DNA from: Lentzea cavernae
GTDB taxonomy: Bacteria > Actinomycetota > Actinomycetes > Mycobacteriales > Pseudonocardiaceae
Length of the DNA: 64,000 nt
NCBI RefSeq assembly: GCF_014653695.1
Contig: NZ_BNAR01000005.1
Span: 496,001 to 560,000 of the forward strand
Direction: 5' to 3'
In this document: piece after piece, positions 17,203 to 25,043 of the stretch
How positions within the stretch are numbered: position 1 is the stretch's first letter
How the letters are laid out: the number at the start of each line of letters is the position of its first letter
Notes under the pieces: model-generated
The model's database searches: none
Seen by the model: only the letters and a program-made list of their open reading frames with translations
Told to the model about the DNA's origin: nothing
Made by a program: the position numbers and the translations under genes

Positions 17203-17550
17203 ATGACAGTCATCCACGTTGTGCCGCAGGGCGTGCAGGTGCGCGCAAGACCCGACGAGTCAGTAGTGGACGCTCTGCGCCGCAACGGTTGGCGGAGCCC
17301 GTACAAGTGCCGTCGCGGTGGCTGCGGAGCCTGCCGGGCGCACCTGGTCGAAGGGCACGTTCGCTACCCGGTGCCGGTGGCGGAGTCGGTGCTGGACGAA
17401 GCCGCCCGGAAGGCCGGGCAATGCCTGCCGTGCCGCGCCGTGCCCACCACGGACGTGGTGATCGACTTCGGTGCACGACCGCTGCGTGCCGTGCTGACCA
17501 GCCCCTCCCCCGAGCACCACCTCAATCCCACCGTCGCAAAAGGACGTTGA
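17203..17550 (+). CDS. plant-type [2Fe-2S] ferredoxin
   Basis: A 115-residue ferredoxin. The cluster ligands are seen as YKCRRGGCGACRAHLVEG (Cys-x4-Cys-x2-Cys) with the fourth Cys in GQCLPCRA. It is fused to nothing and resembles the XylT-type ferredoxins found beside catechol 2,3-dioxygenases, which re-reduce the active-site iron of the dioxygenase after oxidative inactivation. The ATG at 17203 has AAGG 7 bases upstream; a longer frame to 17119 lacks a site and family similarity. Only 2 bp separate it from the extradiol dioxygenase gene, so the pair is certainly co-transcribed. Confidence 0.88.
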   Translation: MTVIHVVPQGVQVRARPDESVVDALRRNGWRSPYKCRRGGCGACRAHLVEGHVRYPVPVAESVLDEAARKAGQCLPCRAVPTTDVVIDFGARPLRAVLTSPSPEHHLNPTVAKGR

Positions 17551-17552
17551 CC

Positions 17553-18464
17553 ATGGCAGTGATCAGACTCGGCTACGTGCACGTGCGCGTCACCGATCTC
17601 GAGCAAGCACGGGTGCACTACCTGGAAACACTGGGCATGGACGCCGTCCACGAGGAGCCCGGCAAGGTCTACCTCAAGTCGTGGGACGAGGACGACCACC
17701 ACTCCGTCGTGCTCGAGGAAGGCGGAGTCGGACTGGTCAAGTTCGGCTACAAGGTCACCGGTGACGGCACGCTCGACACGATCGAGGACAAGGCGCGGAC
17801 CTTCGGCGCCTCGTGCGAACGGATGTCCAAGGGCGACAACGCCGGTGTGGGCGACGGGCTGCGCATCACGCTGCCCTCCGAGCATGTGCTGGAGCTGTAC
17901 TCGGACGTGGAACTGCTGGGCACCAAGGTCGGCAAGCTCAACCCCGACCCGTGGCCGCGCAACCTGCGGGGCATAGGAGTGCCGAGGATCAACCACGCGC
18001 TCATCACCACGGAAGACCCCGCGTTGCTCGAACGGTTCTTCCAGGACGTGCTCTCGTTCCGCCCCGCCGAACGGCTCGTCGCGGGCGATGAGGACTCCGA
18101 CCTCGTGGGGTCGTGGATGTTCTGCGGCGATCAGCCCCACGACATCGCGTTCGTCAAGGGGGACAACGGCAAGCTGCACCACTTCGCCTACGAGATCGAC
18201 GACTGGAGCGCGTTGCTCAAGGCGGGCGACATCATGTCGATGGACGACGTCCCCATCGACTTCGGTCCGGCACGTCACGGCATCACGCGCGGCGGCACGA
18301 TCTACTTCTTCGACCCGGCCGGCAACCGCAACGAGGTCTTCTCCGGCGGCTACCGCACCGGCCCCGACTTCCGGCCCATCACGTGGACCATGGACCAAGC
18401 CGCTCGCGGCATCAACTACACGCACCGCGAGATCGACCAGGACTTCCTGCAGGTGGTCACATGA
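17553..18464 (+). CDS. extradiol ring-cleavage dioxygenase (catechol 2,3-dioxygenase-like)
   Basis: A 303-residue type I extradiol dioxygenase with two vicinal-oxygen-chelate modules. The metal ligands of the C-terminal module are visible: His in RINHALITTED, His in KLHHFAYEID and Glu in PAGNRNEVFSGG. The enzyme would open a catechol ring next to the two hydroxyls with Fe(II) and O2, giving a hydroxymuconic semialdehyde-type product. The sequence is XylE-like in length and motif order. It overlaps the next gene by 4 nt (ATGA). No ring hydroxylase, dehydrogenase or decarboxylase of a full catechol route is present, so the substrate probably comes from elsewhere. Confidence 0.92.
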   Translation: MAVIRLGYVHVRVTDLEQARVHYLETLGMDAVHEEPGKVYLKSWDEDDHHSVVLEEGGVGLVKFGYKVTGDGTLDTIEDKARTFGASCERMSKGDNAGVGDGLRITLPSEHVLELYSDVELLGTKVGKLNPDPWPRNLRGIGVPRINHALITTEDPALLERFFQDVLSFRPAERLVAGDEDSDLVGSWMFCGDQPHDIAFVKGDNGKLHHFAYEIDDWSALLKAGDIMSMDDVPIDFGPARHGITRGGTIYFFDPAGNRNEVFSGGYRTGPDFRPITWTMDQAARGINYTHREIDQDFLQVVT

Positions 18465-19456
18465 CCGTTCCCAGGAAGTCCAGCATGCGCGCCGTCGTGC
18501 TCAACGCGCCCGGACCACCGGAGTCGCTGGTGGTCCAGGACGTGCCACTGCCCGAGCCGGAACCGGGCTGGGTGCGAATCCGCGTGCGCGCGTTCGGGCT
18601 GAACCGCTCCGAGTTGTACACCAGGCAGGGGTTGTCGGGCGACGCGGTCACCTTCCCGCGGGTGCCGGGCATCGAAGCGGTCGGCACGGTGGACGTCGAC
18701 CCCTCGGGCACGCTGCGGCACGGGCAGCAGGTGGCGGCGATCATGGGCGGGATGGGCAGGAAGTTCGACGGCGGATACGCCGAGTACGTGTGCGTCCCGG
18801 CATCCGTGGTGATCCCGTTCAGCTCCGACCTCGACTGGGCCGTTCTCGGTGCCGTGCCCGAAATGCTGCAAACAGCGCACGGGTCGCTGACCACGGGCGT
18901 CGATCTGCGACCCGGCCAGACGCTGCTGATCCGCGGCGGCACGTCGTCAGTAGGACTGACGGCGGCGTTGCTGGCGAAGAAGATGGACGCCGTGGTGCTC
19001 GCCACCACGCGCGATCCCGCCAAAGCGGACTTGCTGCGCGCACAAGGCGTCGACCACGTGCTGATCGAGGACGGCGCCGTCGCGGTGCAGGTCCGCCGCC
19101 TCGTTCCCGAAGGGGTGCACGGCGCCATCGAACTCGTCGGAACCGGAACGTTGCCGGACACGCTGCGGGCCACTCGCACTCAGGGCACGGTGTGCTTCAC
19201 CGGCATGCTCGCCAACGAGTGGACGATTCCCCAGTTCCACCCCATGGACGTGATCCCTCAGGGCGTGCGTCTCACCGCCTACGCGGGTGAGGCGCACAAC
19301 CTGAGCCCTCAGGTGCTGCAACAGTTCCTCGACGATGTCGCCTCCCATCGCATTCACGTGCCGCTGGCGCGCCGGTACCGGCTCGACGAGATCGTCGCGG
19401 CTCATCGTGAGATGGAGGCGAACTCGCTGGGAGGCAAGGGGGTGGTGGTCACCTGA
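18461..19456 (+). CDS. MDR-family NAD(P)H:quinone oxidoreductase-like protein
   Basis: A 331-residue medium-chain reductase without structural-zinc cysteines. It opens MRAVVLNAPGPPESL at residue 9, the GroES-like domain has NRSELYTRQG and PGIEAVGTV, and the cofactor turn is IRGGTSSVGLTAALLAKK, in which the usual GGxGGxG is altered to GGTSSVG. The start overlaps the dioxygenase stop as ATGA, so it is translationally coupled; an internal ATG at 18488 is possible. Within the operon it could reduce an enone or aldehyde formed from the ring-cleavage product, but this is inferred from position alone. Confidence 0.85.
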   Translation: MTVPRKSSMRAVVLNAPGPPESLVVQDVPLPEPEPGWVRIRVRAFGLNRSELYTRQGLSGDAVTFPRVPGIEAVGTVDVDPSGTLRHGQQVAAIMGGMGRKFDGGYAEYVCVPASVVIPFSSDLDWAVLGAVPEMLQTAHGSLTTGVDLRPGQTLLIRGGTSSVGLTAALLAKKMDAVVLATTRDPAKADLLRAQGVDHVLIEDGAVAVQVRRLVPEGVHGAIELVGTGTLPDTLRATRTQGTVCFTGMLANEWTIPQFHPMDVIPQGVRLTAYAGEAHNLSPQVLQQFLDDVASHRIHVPLARRYRLDEIVAAHREMEANSLGGKGVVVT

Positions 19457-19464
19457 ACGGGCGC

Positions 19465-19483
19465 CCGGTCCGTGCCGGACCGG
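19465..19483. terminator. short bidirectional terminator hairpin
   Basis: CCGGTCCG and CGGACCGG form an 8-bp perfect stem with a 3-nt loop, 8 bp after the oxidoreductase stop and between two convergent genes. Confidence 0.6.
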
Positions 19484-19503
19484 TCACACCGTCCACGACC
19501 TCG

Positions 19504-19878
19504 TCAGCTCCCGGACTTGCGAAGCGACTCGACAGCGGCGTCGACCGTGTCGGCGAGCGGGAGGACCTCGCTCAACCCGGTGATGAACAGCGGGTGCTGA
19601 GCAGCGTTGTCCTCCGCCACGATCACGAACCCGATCTCGTCGTTCTGGGCTCGCCCGTGCAGCTTCAACAGCATCGACAACCCGGCCGAGCTCAGGAACG
19701 ACACCGCGAGGTCGACCACGAGGGCGGGCGGCCGCTTGTCCAGCAGATCACCCAGGGCGGTGCCGACGCCGTCGACGGTGGCCGGGTCGAGCTCTCCCGT
19801 GACCGTGGCGACGAGCACTCCGTCGCGATCGGCGGTCTGCACCTCGGCCGCGGGCCCGTCGGCTGGCTCGACCGTCAT
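19504..19878 (-). CDS. STAS-domain anti-anti-sigma factor
   Basis: A 124-residue SpoIIAA/RsbV-like protein. ATVTGELDPATVDGVGTAL is the typical first strand and helix, and VVDLAVSFLSSAGLSMLL carries the conserved Ser that is phosphorylated by an anti-sigma kinase. Such proteins release a sigma factor by binding its anti-sigma partner. No kinase or sigma gene is adjacent. The ATG at 19878 has AGGG 7 bases upstream. The strongest site, GGAGGA, instead serves a 7-codon reading frame whose stop overlaps this start. Confidence 0.85.
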   Translation of the reverse strand: MTVEPADGPAAEVQTADRDGVLVATVTGELDPATVDGVGTALGDLLDKRPPALVVDLAVSFLSSAGLSMLLKLHGRAQNDEIGFVIVAEDNAAQHPLFITGLSEVLPLADTVDAAVESLRKSGS

Positions 19879-19898
19879 CGTGCACCCTGCGGACGCAT
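19875..19898 (-). CDS. possible 7-residue leader peptide before the STAS gene
   Basis: ATG at 19898 starts a frame reading MRPQGAR and ends at 19875 with a TGA that overlaps the STAS start as ATGA. GGAGGA lies 9 bases upstream, a better site than that of the STAS gene itself. It may couple STAS translation. Expression is unproven. Confidence 0.3.
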   Translation of the reverse strand: MRPQGAR

Positions 19899-20100
19899 CA
19901 CTACTGTTCCTCCAAAAGACGTCATCACCGCGCGTACATTCCGACGCTACGTTGCGCTCACAGGATCCTCAACTCGACGCCGCCGTGCCTGGGGGCGCAC
20001 CGTTCGTGCCGATCCGTGCACCGGGGACTGGATCCAGCGGTCCCATCCGGTCACTATGTGGGCTGAGTCGTCGAAACACGAACAAGGGGAGTGTGCGCCC

Positions 20101-20541
20101 GTGGTCAGGGTGGACAGCGTGGACGAGGCCGAGCGCTTGAGGAAGTCGATCCAGGACGGGGGGGTCCTGGAGGTCGTCGGCCCGGTGTCCGGCATCGGCC
20201 TGGTGGGCGTGCCCACGACCAGCGCGGACAGCATCGCGATCGACCCCGGCGACTTCGACCAGGCGATCAGGCTGCTGCACCAGCGCCGGGACGAACTGGC
20301 GGGCCACCTGGCGGGCAGCTCGGTTCTGGCCACGCCGTTGCCGGACGGCAAGGGGCCGGTCGCGGTGCAGATGCGCAAGGCGTTCGGGTTGCGGGCCCGG
20401 GATGCCGAAGGTGGTGTCCGGGCCGCGCTGACGTCCTACGTCCGGCAGCTCGACCTGGTGATCGAGGCGTTGGAGAACGTCAAGAAGACGCAGGTGGCGG
20501 TGGACGAGAACGCCGCCGCGACGTTCAAGAGGCAGGCATGA
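20101..20541 (+). CDS. WXG/ESX-like helical protein, first gene of the type VII accessory operon
   Basis: A 146-residue acidic protein. The N-terminal half is a small alpha/beta region (VLEVVGPVSGIGLVGVP). Residues about 50-70 (DFDQAIRLLHQRRDELAGHL) and the C-terminal helix (SYVRQLDLVIEALENVKKTQ, ending in KRQA) look like the two long helices of ESX secretion substrates, but there is no clear WXG. The GTG at 20101 is in frame with GGGGA 8 bases upstream. It overlaps the next gene as ATGA and is followed by four more coupled genes. Its precise role is unknown; a substrate or structural partner of the PPE-like protein is likely. Confidence 0.65.
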   Translation: MVRVDSVDEAERLRKSIQDGGVLEVVGPVSGIGLVGVPTTSADSIAIDPGDFDQAIRLLHQRRDELAGHLAGSSVLATPLPDGKGPVAVQMRKAFGLRARDAEGGVRAALTSYVRQLDLVIEALENVKKTQVAVDENAAATFKRQA

Positions 20542-21716
20542 GCAGGGACAAGGGGTACTACTCCGAGGAGCACAGGCCGTCGGCTAGGCAGGCTCGGCGC
20601 GAGAGGAGGCTACGGGCGCAGCGGCGCAGGAATCTCGTCGAGGACGCGTTCGACTCCGGGACCATTCGCTGGGACGCGTACACGCACCAGCAGATGTGGG
20701 ACATGGTGCACGCGGCGGACGTGCCGGGGATGTCGGTGCGGAGCGGGCAGTGGCAGGAGCTCGCGCCCGGGTTGCGCGGCACGTCGCGGTCGGTGCAGGA
20801 CGTCGTCAACCGGCTCACCGCGTCCTGGCGCGGGCCGTCGGCGGAGCTGGCGGCTCAGGCGGCCTCGGCGTTGACCTCGTGGGGTGAGAACGTCGGCGAC
20901 TCCGCGGAGCGGGTGGCGCGTGGTCTCGAGAACTACACGTCGGTGCTGCAGGAGACGAAGCGGCGGTTGCCGGAGCCGGTGCACTACTGGGCCGAGCGGC
21001 ACTTCCGGGAGGGCTACGACGTCAAGGTGGTCGACGGGCCGCAGGGGTTGAACCTGCTGGAGCAGCTGACCGACGACCACATGCCGACCAAGGCCGAGGC
21101 GCGCAACGCCAAGGCGGAGGCGGTGGCCGTCATGCAGGTGTACGAGAACGAGAGCAGGAACACCCGCAGCACTCTGCCGGTGTTCGACACGGCACCGCCG
21201 GTCGCACAGCCGCCGGGTCCTGTCACGCCGACGCCACCGCCGCCACCCGTGACCGTGCCGCCCGAGAGCACACCGGAGGCGACGCCGCGGCCGCTGGAGC
21301 CGGTACCGGCACCGGACGTGCGCCCGCCGGCACACGAGGACGACGACACCACGTCGGTCGCCGCGTTCGGCCCCACCGGCGCGGGAACTGGTCCGCACGG
21401 CGCGACGGCGTTCGGCGCACCGATCGGCGGTGTCCACGGCGCCACGCCGGGCGGGACTGCCGCGGGCCTGCAGGGCGGACCTGGGGTGCCGGGCGGTGCC
21501 GCCGGCGTGCTGGGTCAGCAGGCGGGCAGCGGCACTGCGGCGGGCCTGAGCGGTCGTGGTCCGGGAGGCGCGCCGGGGGCGGGTGGGTACGGCATGATGC
21601 CGCCCGCGGCCGGTGGCGGTGGTGAGGAGGACCGGCAGCACACCAACCGGTACGCGGAGCGGATGGACTTCCTGGACGACATCCCGCCGGGTGCGCCGCC
21701 CGTGCTGGGCGAATGA
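20538..21716 (+). CDS. PPE-like type VII substrate with Pro/Gly-rich tail
   Basis: A 392-residue protein. Residues 1-35 are very basic. Residues 45-160 are helical with a WXG-type turn in SWRGPSAELA and further helices (SALTSWGENVGDSAERVARGLENY), as in PPE/ESX substrates. Residues 220-390 are low complexity: a Pro/Thr stretch, then Gly/Ala-rich repeats with GTAAGL twice, ending in an acidic DFLDD segment. PPE-type proteins usually pair with a PE/WXG partner and need an EspG chaperone; both types lie in this island. Both ends overlap neighbours by 4 nt. No standard YxxxD/E signal is visible in this protein. Confidence 0.7.
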   Translation: MSRDKGYYSEEHRPSARQARRERRLRAQRRRNLVEDAFDSGTIRWDAYTHQQMWDMVHAADVPGMSVRSGQWQELAPGLRGTSRSVQDVVNRLTASWRGPSAELAAQAASALTSWGENVGDSAERVARGLENYTSVLQETKRRLPEPVHYWAERHFREGYDVKVVDGPQGLNLLEQLTDDHMPTKAEARNAKAEAVAVMQVYENESRNTRSTLPVFDTAPPVAQPPGPVTPTPPPPPVTVPPESTPEATPRPLEPVPAPDVRPPAHEDDDTTSVAAFGPTGAGTGPHGATAFGAPIGGVHGATPGGTAAGLQGGPGVPGGAAGVLGQQAGSGTAAGLSGRGPGGAPGAGGYGMMPPAAGGGGEEDRQHTNRYAERMDFLDDIPPGAPPVLGE

Positions 21717-21985
21717 GCGACGGGTTCGTCGTCGACGTCGCCGCCGTCCGCGTGACGGCGGAGCGGCTGGACGACGCGGGTGAGGCGCTCGGCGAGGTGG
21801 TCGACGCGCTCGGACTCGGTTCGGCCGGGGATCTGGGGCCGGGGGTCACGGAGGCCGCGGACGAGCTGATGCGGTCGTGGGAGGACAAGGTGGCAGCGCT
21901 GCGCTCCACGCTCGCGGACGCGTCCGCTGAGCTCCGGTCGGCCGCGGCGGCCTACCGCGACGCTGATGAGCTGGGTCATGGGTGA
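21713..21985 (+). CDS. EspC/WXG100-like small type VII substrate
   Basis: A 90-residue two-helix protein. The first helix is DVAAVRVTAERLDDAGEAL, the turn region holds MRSWEDKVAAL (Trp kept, Gly of WXG replaced) and the second helix runs to AAAAYRDADELGHG. The C-terminal YRDAD is a match to the YxxxD/E export signal of ESX substrates. Length and architecture fit ESX-1 EspC-like or DUF2580 proteins. The start overlaps the PPE-like stop as ATGA, so the two are coupled and may form a heterodimer for secretion. Confidence 0.72.
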   Translation: MSDGFVVDVAAVRVTAERLDDAGEALGEVVDALGLGSAGDLGPGVTEAADELMRSWEDKVAALRSTLADASAELRSAAAAYRDADELGHG

Positions 21986-22649
21986 CTACCGGGGCCTCGG
22001 CTTCGACCCGGTGCCGGGTGATGCGGGAGCTGTCAGCTCGGCCGGCGAGCGGTGCCGGCTCCTGGTGGAGGTTCCGGCGCCGCCGGGCGGCTGGGAAGGG
22101 GCCGCGGCCGAGGCGTTCACAGCCCGGCTGGCCGGTGTGCGCGAGGAGCTCGAGACGGCGCGGCGCACGTTGAACGCCGCCGCCGGCGCGTTGGAGGACT
22201 GGGCGGGAACGGTGTTGGCGAACCAGCGCAGGGCGGAAGAGCTGGACAGGCGTGCACGGGAGCTGCGGCGTGCGGTCGAGGACGCGGACAACGAGGTGGT
22301 CCTGGCGTCCTTCCGCGGGGGTCCGGCGCACGTGGCCGCCACGGCGCGGCTGGAGGAGCTGCGCCGGGACCTCGACGGTGTGCTGGCGGCGGCGCGGGAT
22401 CTGGAAGCCGACCACCACAGCACCGCGCGGCGGGTCGCGGAGCGGTTGCGCCACCTGCTCGGCGGCGGGGTGGAGGCGGCCGGGAACGTGCCCAGTCGCG
22501 AGGAGCTGTTCGGTGGCGTCGTCCAGGCGTTGAACGCCTACTCGGCGCTGGGTGGCGAACTGGCCGGGACGCTGCTCGCCGCACCGCGCACCACCACCAG
22601 GCCCAGCGGTGGAGCGGCTGCCTTCGTCTCGGCACTCGGTGAGCGGTGA
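21978..22649 (+). CDS. WXG-domain coiled-coil protein
   Basis: A 223-residue helical protein. The WXG turn is GGWEGAAAEAFTARL (about residues 38-52), followed by long amphipathic helices rich in Ala, Glu and Arg (ETARRTLNAAAGALEDWAGT and RARELRRAVEDADNEV). This is the layout of proteins with an N-terminal putative type VII secretion domain, here without a toxin domain. The ATG at 21978 is chosen over one four codons earlier on weak grounds. The gene overlaps both neighbours, so it belongs to the same five-gene operon. Likely a secreted or structural ESX component; function not known. Confidence 0.65.
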   Translation: MGDYRGLGFDPVPGDAGAVSSAGERCRLLVEVPAPPGGWEGAAAEAFTARLAGVREELETARRTLNAAAGALEDWAGTVLANQRRAEELDRRARELRRAVEDADNEVVLASFRGGPAHVAATARLEELRRDLDGVLAAARDLEADHHSTARRVAERLRHLLGGGVEAAGNVPSREELFGGVVQALNAYSALGGELAGTLLAAPRTTTRPSGGAAAFVSALGER

Positions 22650-23254
22650 GACTCACGCCGGTGCGGGGCGTCACCCCGGTCTCCGTGAGCTCGGCCGAGG
22701 CGACGTCCGCCGAGTTGTTGTCGTTGCTGCGGCGGTTGCGCGGGCCGGACCGGGCGCGCGACCCCGGTCTGGAGATCGCGGCCGCGCAGGCCGCCGAGCT
22801 GGCGCAGCGCCACGACGCCGGTGTCGTGGCGATCGTCGAGCACCTCGACGCCGACCCGGCGGTGCTGGTGGCGGGTCTGGTGGCGGTCGAGCGCGTGCTG
22901 ACGCCGGAGGCCGCGCGGGAGCTGTGCTTCCACCTCGCCGACGCCGGTGGTCCCGGCATCACCGAGATGACCAGCGCCATAACCGCGCGCGGTTATCCGG
23001 CGGTGATCGTCGAGCGGGTCCCGGCGACCGGTGTCGGGGCGCAGCTGCAGATCGTCGTGCCCGATCCGGCACGCCCGAGGATCGCCGTGTTCACCCTGCA
23101 CTCCCCCACCGGGCGCGGGTGGCTGGAGCTGGCCGGCATCGCCGGGCGGTTCGTGAACGGCGTGGAGTTCACCTCGGCAGCGCGTGCCGGCGGTAGTCGG
23201 TCGGAGGCTGTCCCACCAGCGCGCGGAAGGCTCGGGAGAAGTGCGTCGCACTGA
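22646..23254 (+). CDS. uncharacterised protein of the type VII accessory operon
   Basis: A 202-residue protein I cannot assign to a family. Residues 30-100 are helical and Ala-rich. Residues 95-175 look like a compact alpha/beta domain (MTSAITARGYPAVIVE, LQIVVPDP, IAVFTLHSPTGRGWLELAGIA). The start overlaps the previous stop as GTGA. The last 28 codons overlap the convergent AraC gene by 86 bp, so the C-terminal Arg/Ser-rich tail may be a read-through extension. Its place in the operon suggests a role with the WXG/PPE-like proteins. Confidence 0.55.
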   Translation: MRLTPVRGVTPVSVSSAEATSAELLSLLRRLRGPDRARDPGLEIAAAQAAELAQRHDAGVVAIVEHLDADPAVLVAGLVAVERVLTPEAARELCFHLADAGGPGITEMTSAITARGYPAVIVERVPATGVGAQLQIVVPDPARPRIAVFTLHSPTGRGWLELAGIAGRFVNGVEFTSAARAGGSRSEAVPPARGRLGRSASH

Positions 23255-23939
23255 CGAACCCGCAGTCGCGGGAGATCTCGCCGACGCCGCGGTCGGCCTT
23301 TGCCGGGTCGGCCAGCAGGGCCTTCGCGCGGTCGATGCGCAGCATCTTGATCCGCTCGGCGACGTTCGGCTCGCCCTCGAACACCTGGTACAGCCGCCGC
23401 AGCGAGATGTTCAGCGCCTTGGCGACCTCGCCGGGCGTCAGGGACGGGTCGCCGAGGTGCGCGCGGATGTGCTCGAGCGCGGCACGCCGGTGCCCGGTGG
23501 CGATGTCGGCGCGCTCCAGTTCGTCGCGCAACGCGCTGCGCAGCACCATCTCCGCGAGTCCGACGAGGTGGTGCGCCACGCCGACCGGGTCCAGCACGTC
23601 CCGTGCGGCGAGGACGTGCCCGACCGCGCTGGAGAACGCGGTGCGCAGGCCCTCGCCGACCTCGACGGGCTGGAACATGAGCCGGCGCAGGTCGGTGAAC
23701 CCGGTCGACAGCTTGGCCTCGGGCACGGTCAGCATGATCGTGCCGACGGGCAGGACGTGCAGGGAGCAGTCGCCGAACACGTGCGTGTTCCCGGGCACGG
23801 AGCGGTGGACCGGGCACCGCATCAGCAGCTGGACGGACTGGGGCGTGGACGGCGAGCCGGTCAGGGCGGCCCTGGCCGCCGCCGCACCAGAGGCGCGCAC
23901 GACCAGCACACCGCTCGCGACCTCCGCGTCCTGTTGCAC
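23169..23939 (-). CDS. AraC family transcriptional regulator
   Basis: A 256-residue regulator. The N-terminal 140 residues form a ligand/dimer domain of the AraC-binding-2 kind (SVQLLMRCPVHRSVPGNTHVFG, then LHVLPVGTIML). The C-terminal 100 residues hold two helix-turn-helix motifs (TPGEVAKALNISLRRLYQVF and GEISRDCGFVSATHFSRAF). The start is uncertain: GTG at 23939 or 23957, neither with a clear site. It is divergent from the EspG-like gene by only 28 bp and its 3' end overlaps the type VII operon, so it probably regulates this island. Confidence 0.82.
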   Translation of the reverse strand: MQQDAEVASGVLVVRASGAAAARAALTGSPSTPQSVQLLMRCPVHRSVPGNTHVFGDCSLHVLPVGTIMLTVPEAKLSTGFTDLRRLMFQPVEVGEGLRTAFSSAVGHVLAARDVLDPVGVAHHLVGLAEMVLRSALRDELERADIATGHRRAALEHIRAHLGDPSLTPGEVAKALNISLRRLYQVFEGEPNVAERIKMLRIDRAKALLADPAKADRGVGEISRDCGFVSATHFSRAFRALVGQPPTDYRRHALPR

Positions 23940-23967
23940 GCGGACAAGATTAACCACGGGAGTTCTG

Positions 23968-24738
23968 ATGGCACGGCGTTCACCGGCGACCGGCGCGGTC
24001 GTCCTGTCCCACCTCGAGTTCGACCTGGTGTGGGAGGACCTCGGCTTCGGTGACCCGCCGATGGCGCTCGACGTGCCGTCGCACGGCGCCACCGAGGCCG
24101 AACGGGACGAGCTGGGCACCGAGGTGTTCGCGTCGCTGACGACCGCCGGTCTGCTCCGCGACGACGAGGTCGATCCCGAGTTCGAGGAACTGCTCGGGAT
24201 GCTGCGCCACCACACGACGTCCGTCGACGCGGTGGTGTTCGGCGAGCAGCCGTGGCGGGTGCTCGCCGCGGTGCGGGGCAGCCGGGGCGTGCTCGCCGTG
24301 CTCAACGCCGGGGAGCTGGCGCTCGAACCCTTCCCGGCCGAGGGCCTCGTGAGCGCGGTCGTGAGGGTGCTCGGTGACCGCCAGGCCGGTCCGGGTGAGC
24401 AGCTGCGGTTGCCGCGCGCGGCGTACTCGGCGGCGCTGCGGGGGTACGCGGAGAGCGGTTACGGCGGTCTGGAACGGGCGTTGGCCGACGCGGGCGTGCG
24501 CGGCAGCGCGATGCGTCCGCTGATCACCATCGCGGAGGCGGGCAGGCTCGGTGCGGGGCAGCTGGCCGTGAACGGCGCCCGAGGGCGTTCGCCGGTGCTC
24601 ACGTGGTCCGACACGACCGCGGGACGGTACGTCGTCACGACCGAGGACGTCCGCGACGAGCAGTGGGTCCGGGTGGTCCCCGCCGACCTGACCTGGATCA
24701 CCCGGCGCCTCACCGACCTGGTGGCGCAGTCCTCTTAG
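23968..24738 (+). CDS. EspG-like ESX secretion chaperone
   Basis: A 256-residue protein matching the EspG pattern: LSHLEFDLVWEDLGFGDPPMAL at the start, a central VDAVVFGEQPWRVLAAVRGSRGVLAVLN sheet, and TWSDTTAGRYVVTTED plus WVRVVPADLTWITRRL at the end. EspG proteins bind the tip of PE/PPE heterodimers in the cytoplasm and keep them soluble until export. GAG lies 6-8 bases before the ATG. It converges with a YbaB-like gene (4-nt overlap at the stops). Its presence beside a PPE-like gene supports a real ESX substrate-handling role. Confidence 0.78.
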   Translation: MARRSPATGAVVLSHLEFDLVWEDLGFGDPPMALDVPSHGATEAERDELGTEVFASLTTAGLLRDDEVDPEFEELLGMLRHHTTSVDAVVFGEQPWRVLAAVRGSRGVLAVLNAGELALEPFPAEGLVSAVVRVLGDRQAGPGEQLRLPRAAYSAALRGYAESGYGGLERALADAGVRGSAMRPLITIAEAGRLGAGQLAVNGARGRSPVLTWSDTTAGRYVVTTEDVRDEQWVRVVPADLTWITRRLTDLVAQSS

Positions 24739-25043
24739 GACGGCTGGAGCTCCACCGGCTCGTCCAGCACGGCCGCGAGCACCTCGGCGCCCGCGGCCAG
24801 CGCGGCTTCGGCGGCGTGGGCGGTGAGCCGCTGCAGGCGGGCGGCCAGGGCGACGGGCCTGAGCTCCATCGCGCGCGGGCCGAGCTCGAGGCCGACGAGC
24901 TTGCCGTGCAGGTCGACCGTCACCACCACGTCGTCCGCCTGGGCGGAGCGGGTGATCGCGTCCAGCGCGGCGCGCAGGCCGAGCGGTTCGCGTTCCTCGT
25001 CCTCGGCCAGTTCCTCTTCGAGGGTTCGCGGTTCGTGCGTCAT
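24735..25043 (-). CDS. YbaB/EbfC-like protein of the ESX island (longer paralogue)
   Basis: A 102-residue acidic protein. The first 20 residues are very Glu-rich (EEELAEDEEREP). The rest has the YbaB-type strand-helix pattern, VVVTVDLHGKLVGLELGPRAMEL, then a helix AARLQRLTAHAAEAAL. YbaB-like proteins are DNA-binding, but in mycobacterial ESX loci (EspL) they act as cytoplasmic chaperones or stabilisers. The ATG overlaps the previous gene as ATGA, making this the last gene of a four-gene minus-strand operon. Confidence 0.65.
   Translation of the reverse strand: MTHEPRTLEEELAEDEEREPLGLRAALDAITRSAQADDVVVTVDLHGKLVGLELGPRAMELRPVALAARLQRLTAHAAEAALAAGAEVLAAVLDEPVELQPS

Noticed and set aside
17553..18464. 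Second, shifted reading frame over the catechol dioxygenase gene as a separate gene
   Set aside because: The frame with the metal ligands has the start, coupling overlap and family length; the other frames are Arg/Ser-rich shadows.
20538..21716. PPE-like protein as a polymorphic toxin
   Set aside because: The C-terminal half is Pro/Gly-rich low complexity with no toxin domain or adjacent immunity gene, so a structural or substrate role is more likely.
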